Shown here in pieces: positions 36,362 to 44,741 of a stretch of 64,000 nt of DNA. A program made the position numbers and the translations under genes. Under the pieces are notes generated by a model. It did no database searches and was not told where the DNA came from. It saw only the letters and a program-made list of their open reading frames with translations. Position 1 is the stretch's first letter; every line of letters begins with the position of its first letter. Source of the stretch: Hyphomicrobium sp. (GTDB taxonomy: Bacteria > Pseudomonadota > Alphaproteobacteria > Rhizobiales > Hyphomicrobiaceae); assembly GCA_019751875.1 (NCBI GenBank), contig JAIEMV010000012.1, forward strand, positions 1-64,000. The letters run 5' to 3'.

Positions 36362-38230
36362 ATGCGTTCGGTGGTGTGTGCGGTGGCGGCGTTGGCAGCG
36401 GTAATGGGGTGGTCGGATGCGTTGACCGCCGCGCCTGCCGAAACGGCGACCGTCGGCGCCGTCTCCGCTGGCGAAGCCGCTGACGACGAACGGGTCGCAG
36501 TTGCGGCAATCATCGCAGAAATCGAAAACCGGATGGAAGCGGCCAGCGACCCGATCGAGAAGGGCCACCTCTCGCAACTCTCCGGCCACTACCGCGAACA
36601 GGGCGTCGGCCCACACTGGACCAGCGCCCACGGCCTGACCGACGCGGGGCGCGCCCTTTATGAGGAGCTTGCCGAAGCCGATCTCTATGGCCTCGATCCC
36701 GCACAGTTCAGTTTGCCCGATCTTTCCATCGCGACCGCTTCTGTCGCGGCCCGGGCTGCAGCCGAGGTCGACTTGTCCGTGTCGGCGATCCGCTATGCCT
36801 GGCATGCCCGCGGCGGTCGCGTCGATGCAACGCAACTTTCCCGTTGGCTCGATGCATCGCCCAAGACCGTTTACGCCGGCGACGTGTTCCGCGCCATCGC
36901 AGCCAACGGCGGCGACGTGGTGGCTGGCTTGCGGAGTTTTCATCCCCAGCACCCGCAATTCGAGCGCCTTCGCCTCGCCTATCTGGAAGAGCGCGGCGAC
37001 ATCGCCCGTAAGCCGCTGCCCTTACTATCTCCCGGCGCGCGCATCGACCCTGGCAAGCGGCATCCGGACGTGCGGATCATCCGCCAGCGGCTCGGAGCCG
37101 AAGTTTCTGAAGACGCAGACCTTCTCGATCGCACATTGATGCGCAAAATTCGCTCCTACCTCGACAGGGGCGGCTATGAGAGCAAGCGCTATGTCGACGA
37201 CGGCGTGCGCGAAGCCTTGAACCGTGCTGCGCCGCCCGCGCGCATCGCCAACCGCGACAAGCTGGAAAAACTTCTCGTTAATCTCGAGCGCTGGCGCACG
37301 ATGCCGGCGGACATGGGCAAGCTTTATGTCTGGAACAACCTTCCCGAGTTCCAAACCCGCGTGGTCAAGTCTGGTGAAGTCATCCACCAGGAACGCATCA
37401 TCATCGGCAAGCCCAACACCCAGACTCCCGTTTTCTCCGACGAGATGAACCACATCATCTTCCAACCGGAATGGGGCGTGCCGGAGTCGATCAAGCTGCG
37501 CCAGATCCTGCCGCACATGCGCGGTGGCGACTATGGCGTGCTCGCCCGCCGCGGTATGCAGATTCGCGACGGCAAGCGCGTGATCAATCCGGCCCGGATC
37601 AAGTGGTCGAAGGTCGACATCCGCAACGTGCCGATCATTCAGGGCCCGGGCCCCGGCAACCCGCTCGGACGTATGAAGTTCATGTTCCCGAACCATCACG
37701 ACGTCTACATGCACGATACCAACGACAAGCACCTCTTCAACAGCACTGAGCGCACCTTCAGCCACGGCTGCATCCGCGTCCGCAATCCGGAGCGCTTCGC
37801 CGAAATCATTCTCGGAGAAGTCGAAGGTTGGTCGGCCGAAGACGTCGTCCGTCAGTTGAAGGTGAAGTCCACGGCCCGCGTCGAGCTTACGACCCACCTC
37901 CCCGTTTACAACACCTATCTCACCACCTGGGCGAACCCCGACGGTACGGTCGTGCAGTTCAAGGACATCTACGGCCACGACAAGCGCTACAGCGATGCGC
38001 TCGCCGGAAAGTCGATCAAGCTGATCGCATCGCGCGATCCGGCCCTCGCCCTCAAGAAACAGAACGACGAACTGCGCAAGGGTGGAGAGATCGCCACGCT
38101 GAAGCCGAAGCCAAGGCCGGCATTTGCCGATTACGGCGCACCTCCACCCTGGTTCAAGCCTTTCGGCAAGCCGCAGAAATACTACTCGGCCGCGCCGCCG
38201 CCGCGCCTGCTCTACTTCCAGCAGTACTGA
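36362..38230 (+). CDS. Large L,D-transpeptidase (YcbB-like)
   Basis: A 622-residue exported enzyme of the YcbB/LdtD type, acting on peptidoglycan in the periplasm. A signal peptide (SVVCAVAALAAVMGWSDALT) is followed by a scaffold, a peptidoglycan-binding-like segment (IRQRLGAEVS to KIRSYLDRGG), and the catalytic domain starting YVWNNLPEF. The active site is YMHDTNDKHLFN with His and FSHGCIRVRNPERFAE with Cys. The C-terminal 60 residues are Pro/Lys-rich and end in a Tyr/Pro-rich tail. The ATG at 36362 follows GGGAG. Confidence 0.92.
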   Translation: MRSVVCAVAALAAVMGWSDALTAAPAETATVGAVSAGEAADDERVAVAAIIAEIENRMEAASDPIEKGHLSQLSGHYREQGVGPHWTSAHGLTDAGRALYEELAEADLYGLDPAQFSLPDLSIATASVAARAAAEVDLSVSAIRYAWHARGGRVDATQLSRWLDASPKTVYAGDVFRAIAANGGDVVAGLRSFHPQHPQFERLRLAYLEERGDIARKPLPLLSPGARIDPGKRHPDVRIIRQRLGAEVSEDADLLDRTLMRKIRSYLDRGGYESKRYVDDGVREALNRAAPPARIANRDKLEKLLVNLERWRTMPADMGKLYVWNNLPEFQTRVVKSGEVIHQERIIIGKPNTQTPVFSDEMNHIIFQPEWGVPESIKLRQILPHMRGGDYGVLARRGMQIRDGKRVINPARIKWSKVDIRNVPIIQGPGPGNPLGRMKFMFPNHHDVYMHDTNDKHLFNSTERTFSHGCIRVRNPERFAEIILGEVEGWSAEDVVRQLKVKSTARVELTTHLPVYNTYLTTWANPDGTVVQFKDIYGHDKRYSDALAGKSIKLIASRDPALALKKQNDELRKGGEIATLKPKPRPAFADYGAPPPWFKPFGKPQKYYSAAPPPRLLYFQQY

Positions 38231-38363
38231 GGCCTCCTCGCCTGCCCTGCTTTCCCTACAGCGCTTACGGTTCTGTCGAGCGCTGCTCTATTGGGGCTGT
38301 CCATCCGCGTTGACACATTCTAGGATCGCCCGGCGAAACGAGCGATCAGGGAACCGCCAACTG

Positions 38364-39620
38364 ATGGACCAGGACGACAGCGCGATTGGCGCCAATCCAA
38401 TCGTCTGGGCGCCCTCCCTGGCGCCGCCTGCCCCGCGCGACATGTGCACCGACTGCGGCCTCTCGCGGACTGCAGAGGCCAAGCGCTGTGGCCGCGCCTG
38501 CCAGTTCATCAAGCCCGACTATCCTGCAATGGAAGCCCGCGTGCACGGCCGCCCGCGCGATCCTGCGCGCCCGGACGAGATCTTTTTCGGCCCCTTCCGA
38601 CGCATGGCCCGCGCATCACTCCGGCAACCGGCACCCGGCGCGCAGTGGACCGGCATCACGACCCGCATCGCCGAGCGCCTGCTCGAAACCGGCGCGGTTG
38701 AAGCGGTCCTCACCATGGCCCCCGATCCGGCCGACAGCTGGAAACCGATGCCGGTGATCATTACGGCCGCCGAAGGCATGTCGCGCGCGCGCGGCATGCG
38801 CATGGGCTACGCACCGCTGCTCGCGCTCCTCGAACCTGTCCGCGACCGCGGCTACAAGCGAATTGCCGTCATTGGTATCCCCTGCCAAGTCTATGCCCTG
38901 CGCGCAATCGAACACGACTTGGGCCTCGACCGCCTCTACGTCATCGGCACGCCCTGCTCGGACAACACCACCACCGAGAACTTCCATACCTTCCTCGCTC
39001 TCCTCGCCGATGACCCCAAGACGATCACCTATCTTGAGTTTCGCGCCGACTATTACGTCGAGTTGCGCTTCACCGACGGCAGCAAAAAAGAAATCCCGTT
39101 CCTCAAGCTTCCGATTTCCAAGCTCCCCTCCGATTTCTTCCCGCTCACCTGCCGCACCTGTGTCGACTACACCAACGTTCTGGCTGACATCACGGTCGGC
39201 TATATGGGCGGCGAAGGTGAGCAATGGCTCTTGATCCGCAACGAACGCGGCGAAGAATTGCTCGAACTGCTCGGCGAAGACGTCCGCCTCTCCGAACCCG
39301 GCAGCGCCGGCAAGCGCAAGAGCGCGGTGGCCGGCTTCCTCGCCAACACCGAACGCGCAGCCGGCGGCCTGCCGCTGCGTTCGATGCCCGATTGGCTACG
39401 CCCCATCGTCGGCTGGCTCATGCCGAGGATCGGCCCGCGCGGCCTGGAATTCGCTCGTTCCCGGCTCGAGATGAAAGCTTGCGAAACGGTCGTCCACCTG
39501 CGCCGCGCCATGCCGCGCCGCGTCCGCCACATGGTCCCGGCCCACGTCTGGGCGCTGGTTGAGCCCTACGGCCTAAAACCCACGCCCGACGAATTGCCCC
39601 GGTCGGGCACCGACATTTGA
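38364..39620 (+). CDS. FrhB/BciB-like iron-sulfur flavoprotein
   Basis: A 418-residue member of the coenzyme F420 hydrogenase/dehydrogenase beta-subunit family. The N-terminus has CTDCGLSRTAEAKRCGRAC, suitable for a [4Fe-4S] cluster. The central GIPCQVYALRAIE and GTPCSDNTTTENF, and the later CRTCVDYTNVLADITVGYMGG, complete the pattern also seen in the 8-vinyl reductase BciB and in plant 7-hydroxymethyl-chlorophyll reductase. No chlorophyll or F420 genes lie nearby, so the substrate is open. The ATG at 38364 was used. It is followed closely by the hydrolase gene. Confidence 0.82.
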   Translation: MDQDDSAIGANPIVWAPSLAPPAPRDMCTDCGLSRTAEAKRCGRACQFIKPDYPAMEARVHGRPRDPARPDEIFFGPFRRMARASLRQPAPGAQWTGITTRIAERLLETGAVEAVLTMAPDPADSWKPMPVIITAAEGMSRARGMRMGYAPLLALLEPVRDRGYKRIAVIGIPCQVYALRAIEHDLGLDRLYVIGTPCSDNTTTENFHTFLALLADDPKTITYLEFRADYYVELRFTDGSKKEIPFLKLPISKLPSDFFPLTCRTCVDYTNVLADITVGYMGGEGEQWLLIRNERGEELLELLGEDVRLSEPGSAGKRKSAVAGFLANTERAAGGLPLRSMPDWLRPIVGWLMPRIGPRGLEFARSRLEMKACETVVHLRRAMPRRVRHMVPAHVWALVEPYGLKPTPDELPRSGTDI

Positions 39621-39628
39621 GACCTCAA

Positions 39629-41158
39629 ATGCCGCAACGCATGACGACACTTGTCCTCGCCATCATGGGCGTGATTGCGGTCGCCCTCGCAGCTTGGAAA
39701 CTTCATGTCGCGCGCGATGGTGTCGTCGAGGAGGCCGTCACAATCGGCCACATCCCCGCGACGGTCTATAGAACGTCAGGGACGGAAAAGACGCCAGTCG
39801 TCGTCATCGCGCACGGTTTCGCTGGTTCCGAGCCGTTGATGGTTTCGTTCGCCTACACCATCGCGCGCAACGGCCTGACGGCGATCACGTTCGACTACGC
39901 CGGCCACGGCCGCAATCCCAAACCGCTCAGCGGCAATATCACACGCGAAGACGGCGCCACCCGAACGCTGGTTTCCGAGACGGAAGAGGTGCTTGCCTAC
40001 GCCCGCACCATCGGTGATGGCCGCGTCGCGCTTCTCGGCCATTCGATGGCCTCCGACATCATCGTGCGCACCGCAGCTCAGAACCCCGATGTGGCGGCGA
40101 CGATCGCCATTTCGATGTTCTCCCCCGCCGTCACGCGCGACACGCCGAAAAACCTTCTGATCGTCGTTGGCGACTGGGAAGGCATGCTGAAGACGGAAGC
40201 CTTGCGCGTGACCAGTCTCGTGTCGGCGCCCGAAGAAGCCAAGCCCGGCGTCACCTACGGCGACATCGCAAAAGGCACAGCCCGTCGCGCTTATTTCAGC
40301 AGCTACGCCGAACACGTCAGCGTGCTCTACCGGCCCGAAAGTCTCCGCGAAGCGCAGCTTTGGCTCGACCAAGCGTTCGGTCTCAGGTGCGCAAGCAAAA
40401 TCAAAGTCGCGGAGCGCGGCATCTGGATCGCCCTTCTCTTCATCGGCATCGCGCTGCTTGCAAAGCCGCTAACCGGCTTCCTGCCGATCGTATCGCCGAC
40501 ACGCGCCGGCGCCGGTCTGCCGTGGAAGGATCTTTGGCTGCCGATCGTCCTGCCGGCAATCCTCACACCGCTGATCCTGCGACCACTGCCGACGCAGTTT
40601 CTGCCCGTTCTCGTCGGCGACTATCTCGCCTGCCACTTCGCCATGTACGGAGTTCTCACCGCCGGTTGCCTCTGGTGGACGGGTAAAGGCCATCCTAACC
40701 GCAGCGAGATCTCGGCTGCCGCCGCAAAGGTCGCGCTTGCGACGGCAATCCTCCTCGCGCTTTACGCCATCGGCGTCGTCTGGCCGATCCATGCCGAATT
40801 CACGAACTTTGTGCCAACGGTTGCACGCCTGCCTCTCATCCTCGCCATGTCCGCCGGAACGCTCATCTATTTTGTCGCCGACGAATGGCTGACGCGCGGC
40901 GAAGGCGCCGGCCGCGGAGCCTACTTCGCCTCCAAGGTCGCCTTCATCGTCTCCCTCGCCATCGCCGTCGCCCTCGACTTTGAAAGGCTGTTTTTTCTCA
41001 TCATCATCGTGCCGCTGATCGTGCTCTTTTTCGTCTTCTTCGGCTTAATCAGCCGATGGGTGTACGCGCGCACGCGTTCGCCCCTCGTGGCCGGTCTCGC
41101 TAACGCCGTCGCGATTGCCTGGGCCATCGGCGTGGTGTTTCCGCTTGTCGCGGCTTAG
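39629..41158 (+). CDS. Alpha/beta hydrolase fused to a polytopic membrane domain
   Basis: A 509-residue protein. After an N-terminal membrane anchor, residues about 40–235 form an alpha/beta hydrolase: VVIAHGFAGSE (oxyanion loop), FDYAGHGRN, and the nucleophile elbow LLGHSMAS. The remaining half has about seven hydrophobic helices, starting IWIALLFIGIALLAKPLTG. The active site probably faces one side of the membrane and may act on a lipid or lipid-linked substrate. It begins 8 nt after the preceding gene. ATGs at 39629 and 39641 are both possible. Confidence 0.78.
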   Translation: MPQRMTTLVLAIMGVIAVALAAWKLHVARDGVVEEAVTIGHIPATVYRTSGTEKTPVVVIAHGFAGSEPLMVSFAYTIARNGLTAITFDYAGHGRNPKPLSGNITREDGATRTLVSETEEVLAYARTIGDGRVALLGHSMASDIIVRTAAQNPDVAATIAISMFSPAVTRDTPKNLLIVVGDWEGMLKTEALRVTSLVSAPEEAKPGVTYGDIAKGTARRAYFSSYAEHVSVLYRPESLREAQLWLDQAFGLRCASKIKVAERGIWIALLFIGIALLAKPLTGFLPIVSPTRAGAGLPWKDLWLPIVLPAILTPLILRPLPTQFLPVLVGDYLACHFAMYGVLTAGCLWWTGKGHPNRSEISAAAAKVALATAILLALYAIGVVWPIHAEFTNFVPTVARLPLILAMSAGTLIYFVADEWLTRGEGAGRGAYFASKVAFIVSLAIAVALDFERLFFLIIIVPLIVLFFVFFGLISRWVYARTRSPLVAGLANAVAIAWAIGVVFPLVAA

Positions 41159-41163
41159 CTCGG

Positions 41164-42414
41164 TCAGGCCAGTGCAAGCAGGTCCGGCCGCATGATCAGT
41201 GCCGCACCAATTCCAAGCAGCACGATCCCACCGATAAGGTGAGAATAGCGTGCATAAGTGCCCGTCAAGCCGGACTGCTTGAGCGTGACCATCGCGAGGA
41301 CAAAAATAAGCGCATCGTCCAGCATGAAGACGACGATGTAGAGCATGAGATAAGCGGTATAGGCCAATGGGCTCAAGTCGCTCATCGCGAGGATCTGCGT
41401 GTAGACCGCAGGGACTCCAGCCGAGCAAAGAAGTTCGATCATGTTGACCGCGATCGCCAGTCCCATGATCGACAGCAACGCCAGGACCGCCGAAGGCTCG
41501 GTCACGGCCGTTCGCAGCCGGTCCATCAACTTCGCCCGCGATCCTTGCGAAGTCACTTTGCAGACCGCCTCCGGATTGCGCCAGAACTCCGACAGATACC
41601 ACCCGCCGGCGATCAGGGCGAAAATACCCACTCCCGTGCGCACGGCCGGCAGGGCGCCGATCAGGAGAAAGGCATTCAGCCAGGCTGCGAGAAACACGAG
41701 GTAGACAACGCCCGACGTCAGCAGAAACACTGATCCGTAAAGCCACATGCGGAATGGGTCACGCATCCCGATCAAGAGTCCGATCAGGAACACGAGAACC
41801 CACATGGCGCAGGGATTGAAGCCGTCGATCGCGGCCAGCACCACAGTGAGCACCGGCAGCGATAGGCCTTTCAAGGAGATATCGCCCAGACCCGGAATGG
41901 ACACCGACTCCGGCACTGACGGACGCTGTACGCCCTTACGGATTGGCTCCGGTGGAGCGGCTGGCTCGTCGTGTGAAAGCCCCTGCTGCGCCAAATGCGA
42001 AGCCGCTGGATCGCGACACGCTTTTTCAAAGCATGACCGGACGGCCTCTTGAATTTGGGCGCCGCTCGTGGCGTCATCGCCGTACCCGACAAAAACACTC
42101 TCGCCCGCAACGATCATCGGCACACCCGGTGGGTCGTTCCCATGCTCGCGACTGAGTGCCGTGAAAGCACGCTCGATCCGTTCGTTCTCTGTCAGTTCGA
42201 AGGACTGCAATCGCACACGGGGCTCGCGCTGCGCGAGAGCAGAAAGAAACCGCCGCGCGTTAGCGCAATGCGGACAGCCCGTAGTATAAAACAGCGTGAT
42301 CGAGATTCGTTTGTGGTCTGCCGTCGAGGGCGAAGGCTCCGCGCGTACACCTGCCAGCGTCAGCGCCAATCCGATGAGGAATGCAAGCAGCGTACAGTTT
42401 CTGTGTCGGTGCAT
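41164..42414 (-). CDS. Thioredoxin/glutaredoxin–CcdA-like membrane fusion protein
   Basis: A 416-residue fusion. A signal peptide is followed by a periplasmic thioredoxin-fold domain with a CPHC active site (FYTTGCPHCANARRFL). After a proline-rich linker (about residues 130–175) comes a six- or seven-helix membrane domain. It has two conserved cysteine sites, GFNPCAMWVLVFLIG and IELLCSAGVPAVY, as in CcdA/DsbD electron carriers. It probably passes reducing power across the inner membrane to its own periplasmic domain. The order, soluble domain first, differs from E. coli DsbD. Confidence 0.8.
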   Translation of the reverse strand: MHRHRNCTLLAFLIGLALTLAGVRAEPSPSTADHKRISITLFYTTGCPHCANARRFLSALAQREPRVRLQSFELTENERIERAFTALSREHGNDPPGVPMIVAGESVFVGYGDDATSGAQIQEAVRSCFEKACRDPAASHLAQQGLSHDEPAAPPEPIRKGVQRPSVPESVSIPGLGDISLKGLSLPVLTVVLAAIDGFNPCAMWVLVFLIGLLIGMRDPFRMWLYGSVFLLTSGVVYLVFLAAWLNAFLLIGALPAVRTGVGIFALIAGGWYLSEFWRNPEAVCKVTSQGSRAKLMDRLRTAVTEPSAVLALLSIMGLAIAVNMIELLCSAGVPAVYTQILAMSDLSPLAYTAYLMLYIVVFMLDDALIFVLAMVTLKQSGLTGTYARYSHLIGGIVLLGIGAALIMRPDLLALA

Positions 42415-42462
42415 GCCTCAAGAACACAAAAACCGTTCGTGTGCGCTTTGACTTCGCTCAAT

Positions 42463-42963
42463 TCAACGCCCGCGCATTCGGTCGAGCGCATTCTGCAGAA
42501 TGATGGTCGCAGCCAGCTTGTCGATCACTTCCGCCCGCCGCTTGCGCGTCTGATCGGCGGAGATCAGCATCCGCTCCGCTTCAGCCGTCGTCAGCCGTTC
42601 GTCCCACAGGAGGATCGGCAGCGGCGACAGCTTGTTGAGATTACGCGCCAGCGCCCGCGTGGATTGCGCACGCGGACCCTCGGTGCCGTCGAGATTGATC
42701 GGCAGCCCGAGCACCAACCCCGCGATCTTGTGTTCCGCGCAGATCTCCAGCAGCCGCGCCGCGTCGGCTGTGAACTTCGTCTTCTTGATCGTCTCCAGCG
42801 GCGAAGCAATGCCTCTGTTCACGTCTGACAGCGCAAGCCCGAGCGTCTTCGTCCCTGCGTCGATGCCGATCAGGCGCTGCCCCGGCGGCAGAACACTGAA
42901 AAACGCCACGACGTCTTGGAACGTCGTGCCGGTCACGGGCTTGTCGGTTTCATCTGCGGTCAC
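42463..42963 (-). CDS. ruvX: Putative pre-16S rRNA nuclease / Holliday junction resolvase YqgF
   Basis: A 166-residue RNase H-fold protein of the YqgF/RuvX family, involved in 16S rRNA 5' processing. Typical elements are LIGIDAGTKTLGLALSD with the metal-binding Asp, GLVLGLPINLDGTEGPRAQ, and ILLWDERLTTAEAERML with Asp and Glu. A GTG at 42963 is the start. The gene is divergent from the UPF0173 gene, and the three 41-bp repeats lie between them. Confidence 0.92.
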   Translation of the reverse strand: MTADETDKPVTGTTFQDVVAFFSVLPPGQRLIGIDAGTKTLGLALSDVNRGIASPLETIKKTKFTADAARLLEICAEHKIAGLVLGLPINLDGTEGPRAQSTRALARNLNKLSPLPILLWDERLTTAEAERMLISADQTRKRRAEVIDKLAATIILQNALDRMRGR

Positions 42964-43040
42964 GAAGGTGTCCAGGGCGGGTTGAAAGCTGCGATCCGCT
43001 CTTTATAGAAAGCCGTTCCCGAAGTCTCTGCTCAAACGGA

Positions 43041-43163
43041 CCCCACACGCGCCTGCGCGGTGTGGGCCACAACGGAGAACGCCCCACACGCGCCTGCGCA
43101 GTGTGGGCCACAACGGAGAACGCCCCACACGCGCCTGCGCAGTGTGGGCCACAACGGAGAATG
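43041..43163. repeat. Three tandem 41-bp repeats with a hairpin and ribosome site
   Basis: Units begin at 43041, 43082 and 43123. Each unit contains CCCACAC-GCGC-CT-GCGC-(G/A)-GTGTGGG, which folds into a strong stem, and ends GGAGAACG. Copy 1 differs from copies 2 and 3 at a single stem-flanking base. The last copy ends GGAGAATG, so the repeat supplies both the ribosome site and the first possible start codon of the UPF0173 gene. There are no spacers between units. Confidence 0.95.
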
Positions 43164-43166
43164 TGC

Positions 43167-43856
43167 ATGAAACTCACCTGGCTCGGACATTCGGCCTTCC
43201 GCATCGAGACCGGCAGCAGCGTGGTGCTCCTTGATCCGTTTCTCAAGGGCAACCCCACATTCCAGAATTCCGGGCTCGATTGGGACACGGTCACCTCCGG
43301 CGTCACGCACGTCGCGCTGACCCACGGCCACGACGACCACATCGGCGATACCGCTGAAATCTGTAAACAAACCGGCGCCACCCTTTTCGCCGTCTATGAA
43401 CTCGCAGTCCATCTGGCTGGCCAGGGCGTCGAGAACTACGAGCCGATGAATACCGGCGGGACCGTCTGCGCGCAGGATTTCGGCCTCACCTTTGTTGACG
43501 CCAAGCATTCCTCTTCGTCGGGCGGCGTTTATCTCGGCAACCCCTGCGGCGTCGTGCTGGACACCCGCGAAGGTCGAAAGGTCCTCCACATGGGCGATAC
43601 CGACCTATTCCCCGGCATGGCCCTGATCAACGAGATCCACCAGCCGGACATCGGCATCGTGCCTATCGGCGACCGCTTCACAATGGGCGCCCGCACGGCC
43701 GCTCTCGCCTGCCGCAAGTTCTTCAACTTCAAAACTGTCATCCCCTGCCATTACGGTACGTTCGGCCTCATCGCCCCGAACGCCGACGCTTTCATCAGCG
43801 AAATGAAGCCGGATCCGGTCACCGTCCCGAAGGTCGGCGAGGTGCTCACTCTCTGA
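43167..43856 (+). CDS. UPF0173 metallo-beta-lactamase-fold hydrolase
   Basis: A 229-residue metal-dependent hydrolase. It starts MKLTWLGHSAFRIE, has the metal-binding THGHDDHIGD, then VDAKHSSSSGG, HMGDTDLFPGM, IVPIGDRFTMGARTAA and CHYGTF, matching UPF0173 throughout. The substrate is unknown. The ATG at 43167 has GGAGA 6 nt upstream; the ATG at 43161 (MCMKL) abuts the ribosome site and is less likely. Its leader consists of the three hairpin repeats, which could modulate translation. Confidence 0.9.
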   Translation: MKLTWLGHSAFRIETGSSVVLLDPFLKGNPTFQNSGLDWDTVTSGVTHVALTHGHDDHIGDTAEICKQTGATLFAVYELAVHLAGQGVENYEPMNTGGTVCAQDFGLTFVDAKHSSSSGGVYLGNPCGVVLDTREGRKVLHMGDTDLFPGMALINEIHQPDIGIVPIGDRFTMGARTAALACRKFFNFKTVIPCHYGTFGLIAPNADAFISEMKPDPVTVPKVGEVLTL

Positions 43857-44007
43857 TCCGGGTGCGCCAGAAATGGCTATCTGCAACTCGACCCTGAGCC
43901 GACTCCCTGCACCACGGTTGCGCCCGCGCCGCAAAGGGCGTTAAGACAACGCCGGCTGGGTGATCCGCCATTTTACGGCATCGCTCGCCCACTTCCAGGG
44001 GACATCC

Positions 44008-44295
44008 ATGCAGGTCGACGAAGCGACGGTCCAGCGCATTGCCCGTCTCGCGCGCATCAAGGTGACGGCCGAGGAGGCCAAGGCTCTTGAAAAGGAGCTG
44101 TCGGGCATCCTGAATTGGGTTGAGCAACTGGATGAAGTCGATACGTCGGCTGTCGAACCCATGACGCGTGTCGTCCCCGTCGCGCTGCCGAAGCGCACGG
44201 ATGAAGTGACCGACGGCGATATCCCCGATCAGGTGACCAAGAACGCCCCCCAGACCGAGGACCACTTCTTCGTTGTTCCAAAAGTCGTCGAATGA
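44008..44295 (+). CDS. gatC: Aspartyl/glutamyl-tRNA amidotransferase subunit C
   Basis: The small subunit of the GatCAB complex that converts Glu-tRNA-Gln and Asp-tRNA-Asn into the amidated forms. The 95 residues start [19 protein letters not shown], with [22 protein letters not shown] and the closing FFVVPKVVE typical of GatC. The ATG at 44008 follows CAGGGGA. gatA follows after one intervening gene, and gatB is not in the window. Confidence 0.94.
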   Translation: MQVDEATVQRIARLARIKVTAEEAKALEKELSGILNWVEQLDEVDTSAVEPMTRVVPVALPKRTDEVTDGDIPDQVTKNAPQTEDHFFVVPKVVE

Positions 44296-44317
44296 TCATC
44301 AACGCTTGAGGTCAGTC

Positions 44318-44737
44318 ATGCTCAGACTTTCCGCTCTGTCATTCGTCTCGACCCTCGCGGGCGTCCTTTTGCTGTCTCACCCCTCAGCTGCCGAAAACGA
44401 GGTGCGCGCTGATTTCATTTCCGGCGTCTTCGCCAAGGAAGGGCTCTGCAAAAAGGTGGAAGCCATCAAGGCGGGCGGTCCGAAGAACATCGACACGGTG
44501 ACGGAAACGCTCACGCCCGACGGCTTCCGCTCCTGGGAAGGCAACTGCAACTTCCTCACGATCACTGAAAAGGAAAAAGGCCGTTCCTACGAGGCGAAGA
44601 TGCAGTGCATCGAAGGCCCTGAGGAATGGATCGAGACAAACACGTTCGACCTCGACTCTTCGGGCAGCATCATCACCGTCTGGATTGAAGGCGAAAAGCA
44701 CCAATACGTGAAGTGCGGCAGCGGAAAAGGAAACTAG
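44318..44737 (+). CDS. Secreted hypothetical protein between gatC and gatA
   Basis: A 139-residue exported protein with a signal peptide ([20 protein letters not shown], cleavage near SAAEN). The mature part has four cysteines (GLCKKV, GNCNFL, MQCIEG, VKCGSG), probably two disulfides, and a mixed alpha/beta pattern. No family was recognised. It starts 22 nt after gatC with a TGAGG site and ends 4 nt before gatA, so it is part of the same transcript although the product goes to the periplasm. Confidence 0.72.
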   Translation: MLRLSALSFVSTLAGVLLLSHPSAAENEVRADFISGVFAKEGLCKKVEAIKAGGPKNIDTVTETLTPDGFRSWEGNCNFLTITEKEKGRSYEAKMQCIEGPEEWIETNTFDLDSSGSIITVWIEGEKHQYVKCGSGKGN

Positions 44738-44741
44738 CGCT

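Noticed and set aside
43041-43163. CRISPR array
   Set aside because: The units are directly joined 41-bp repeats with no unique spacers and no cas genes nearby.
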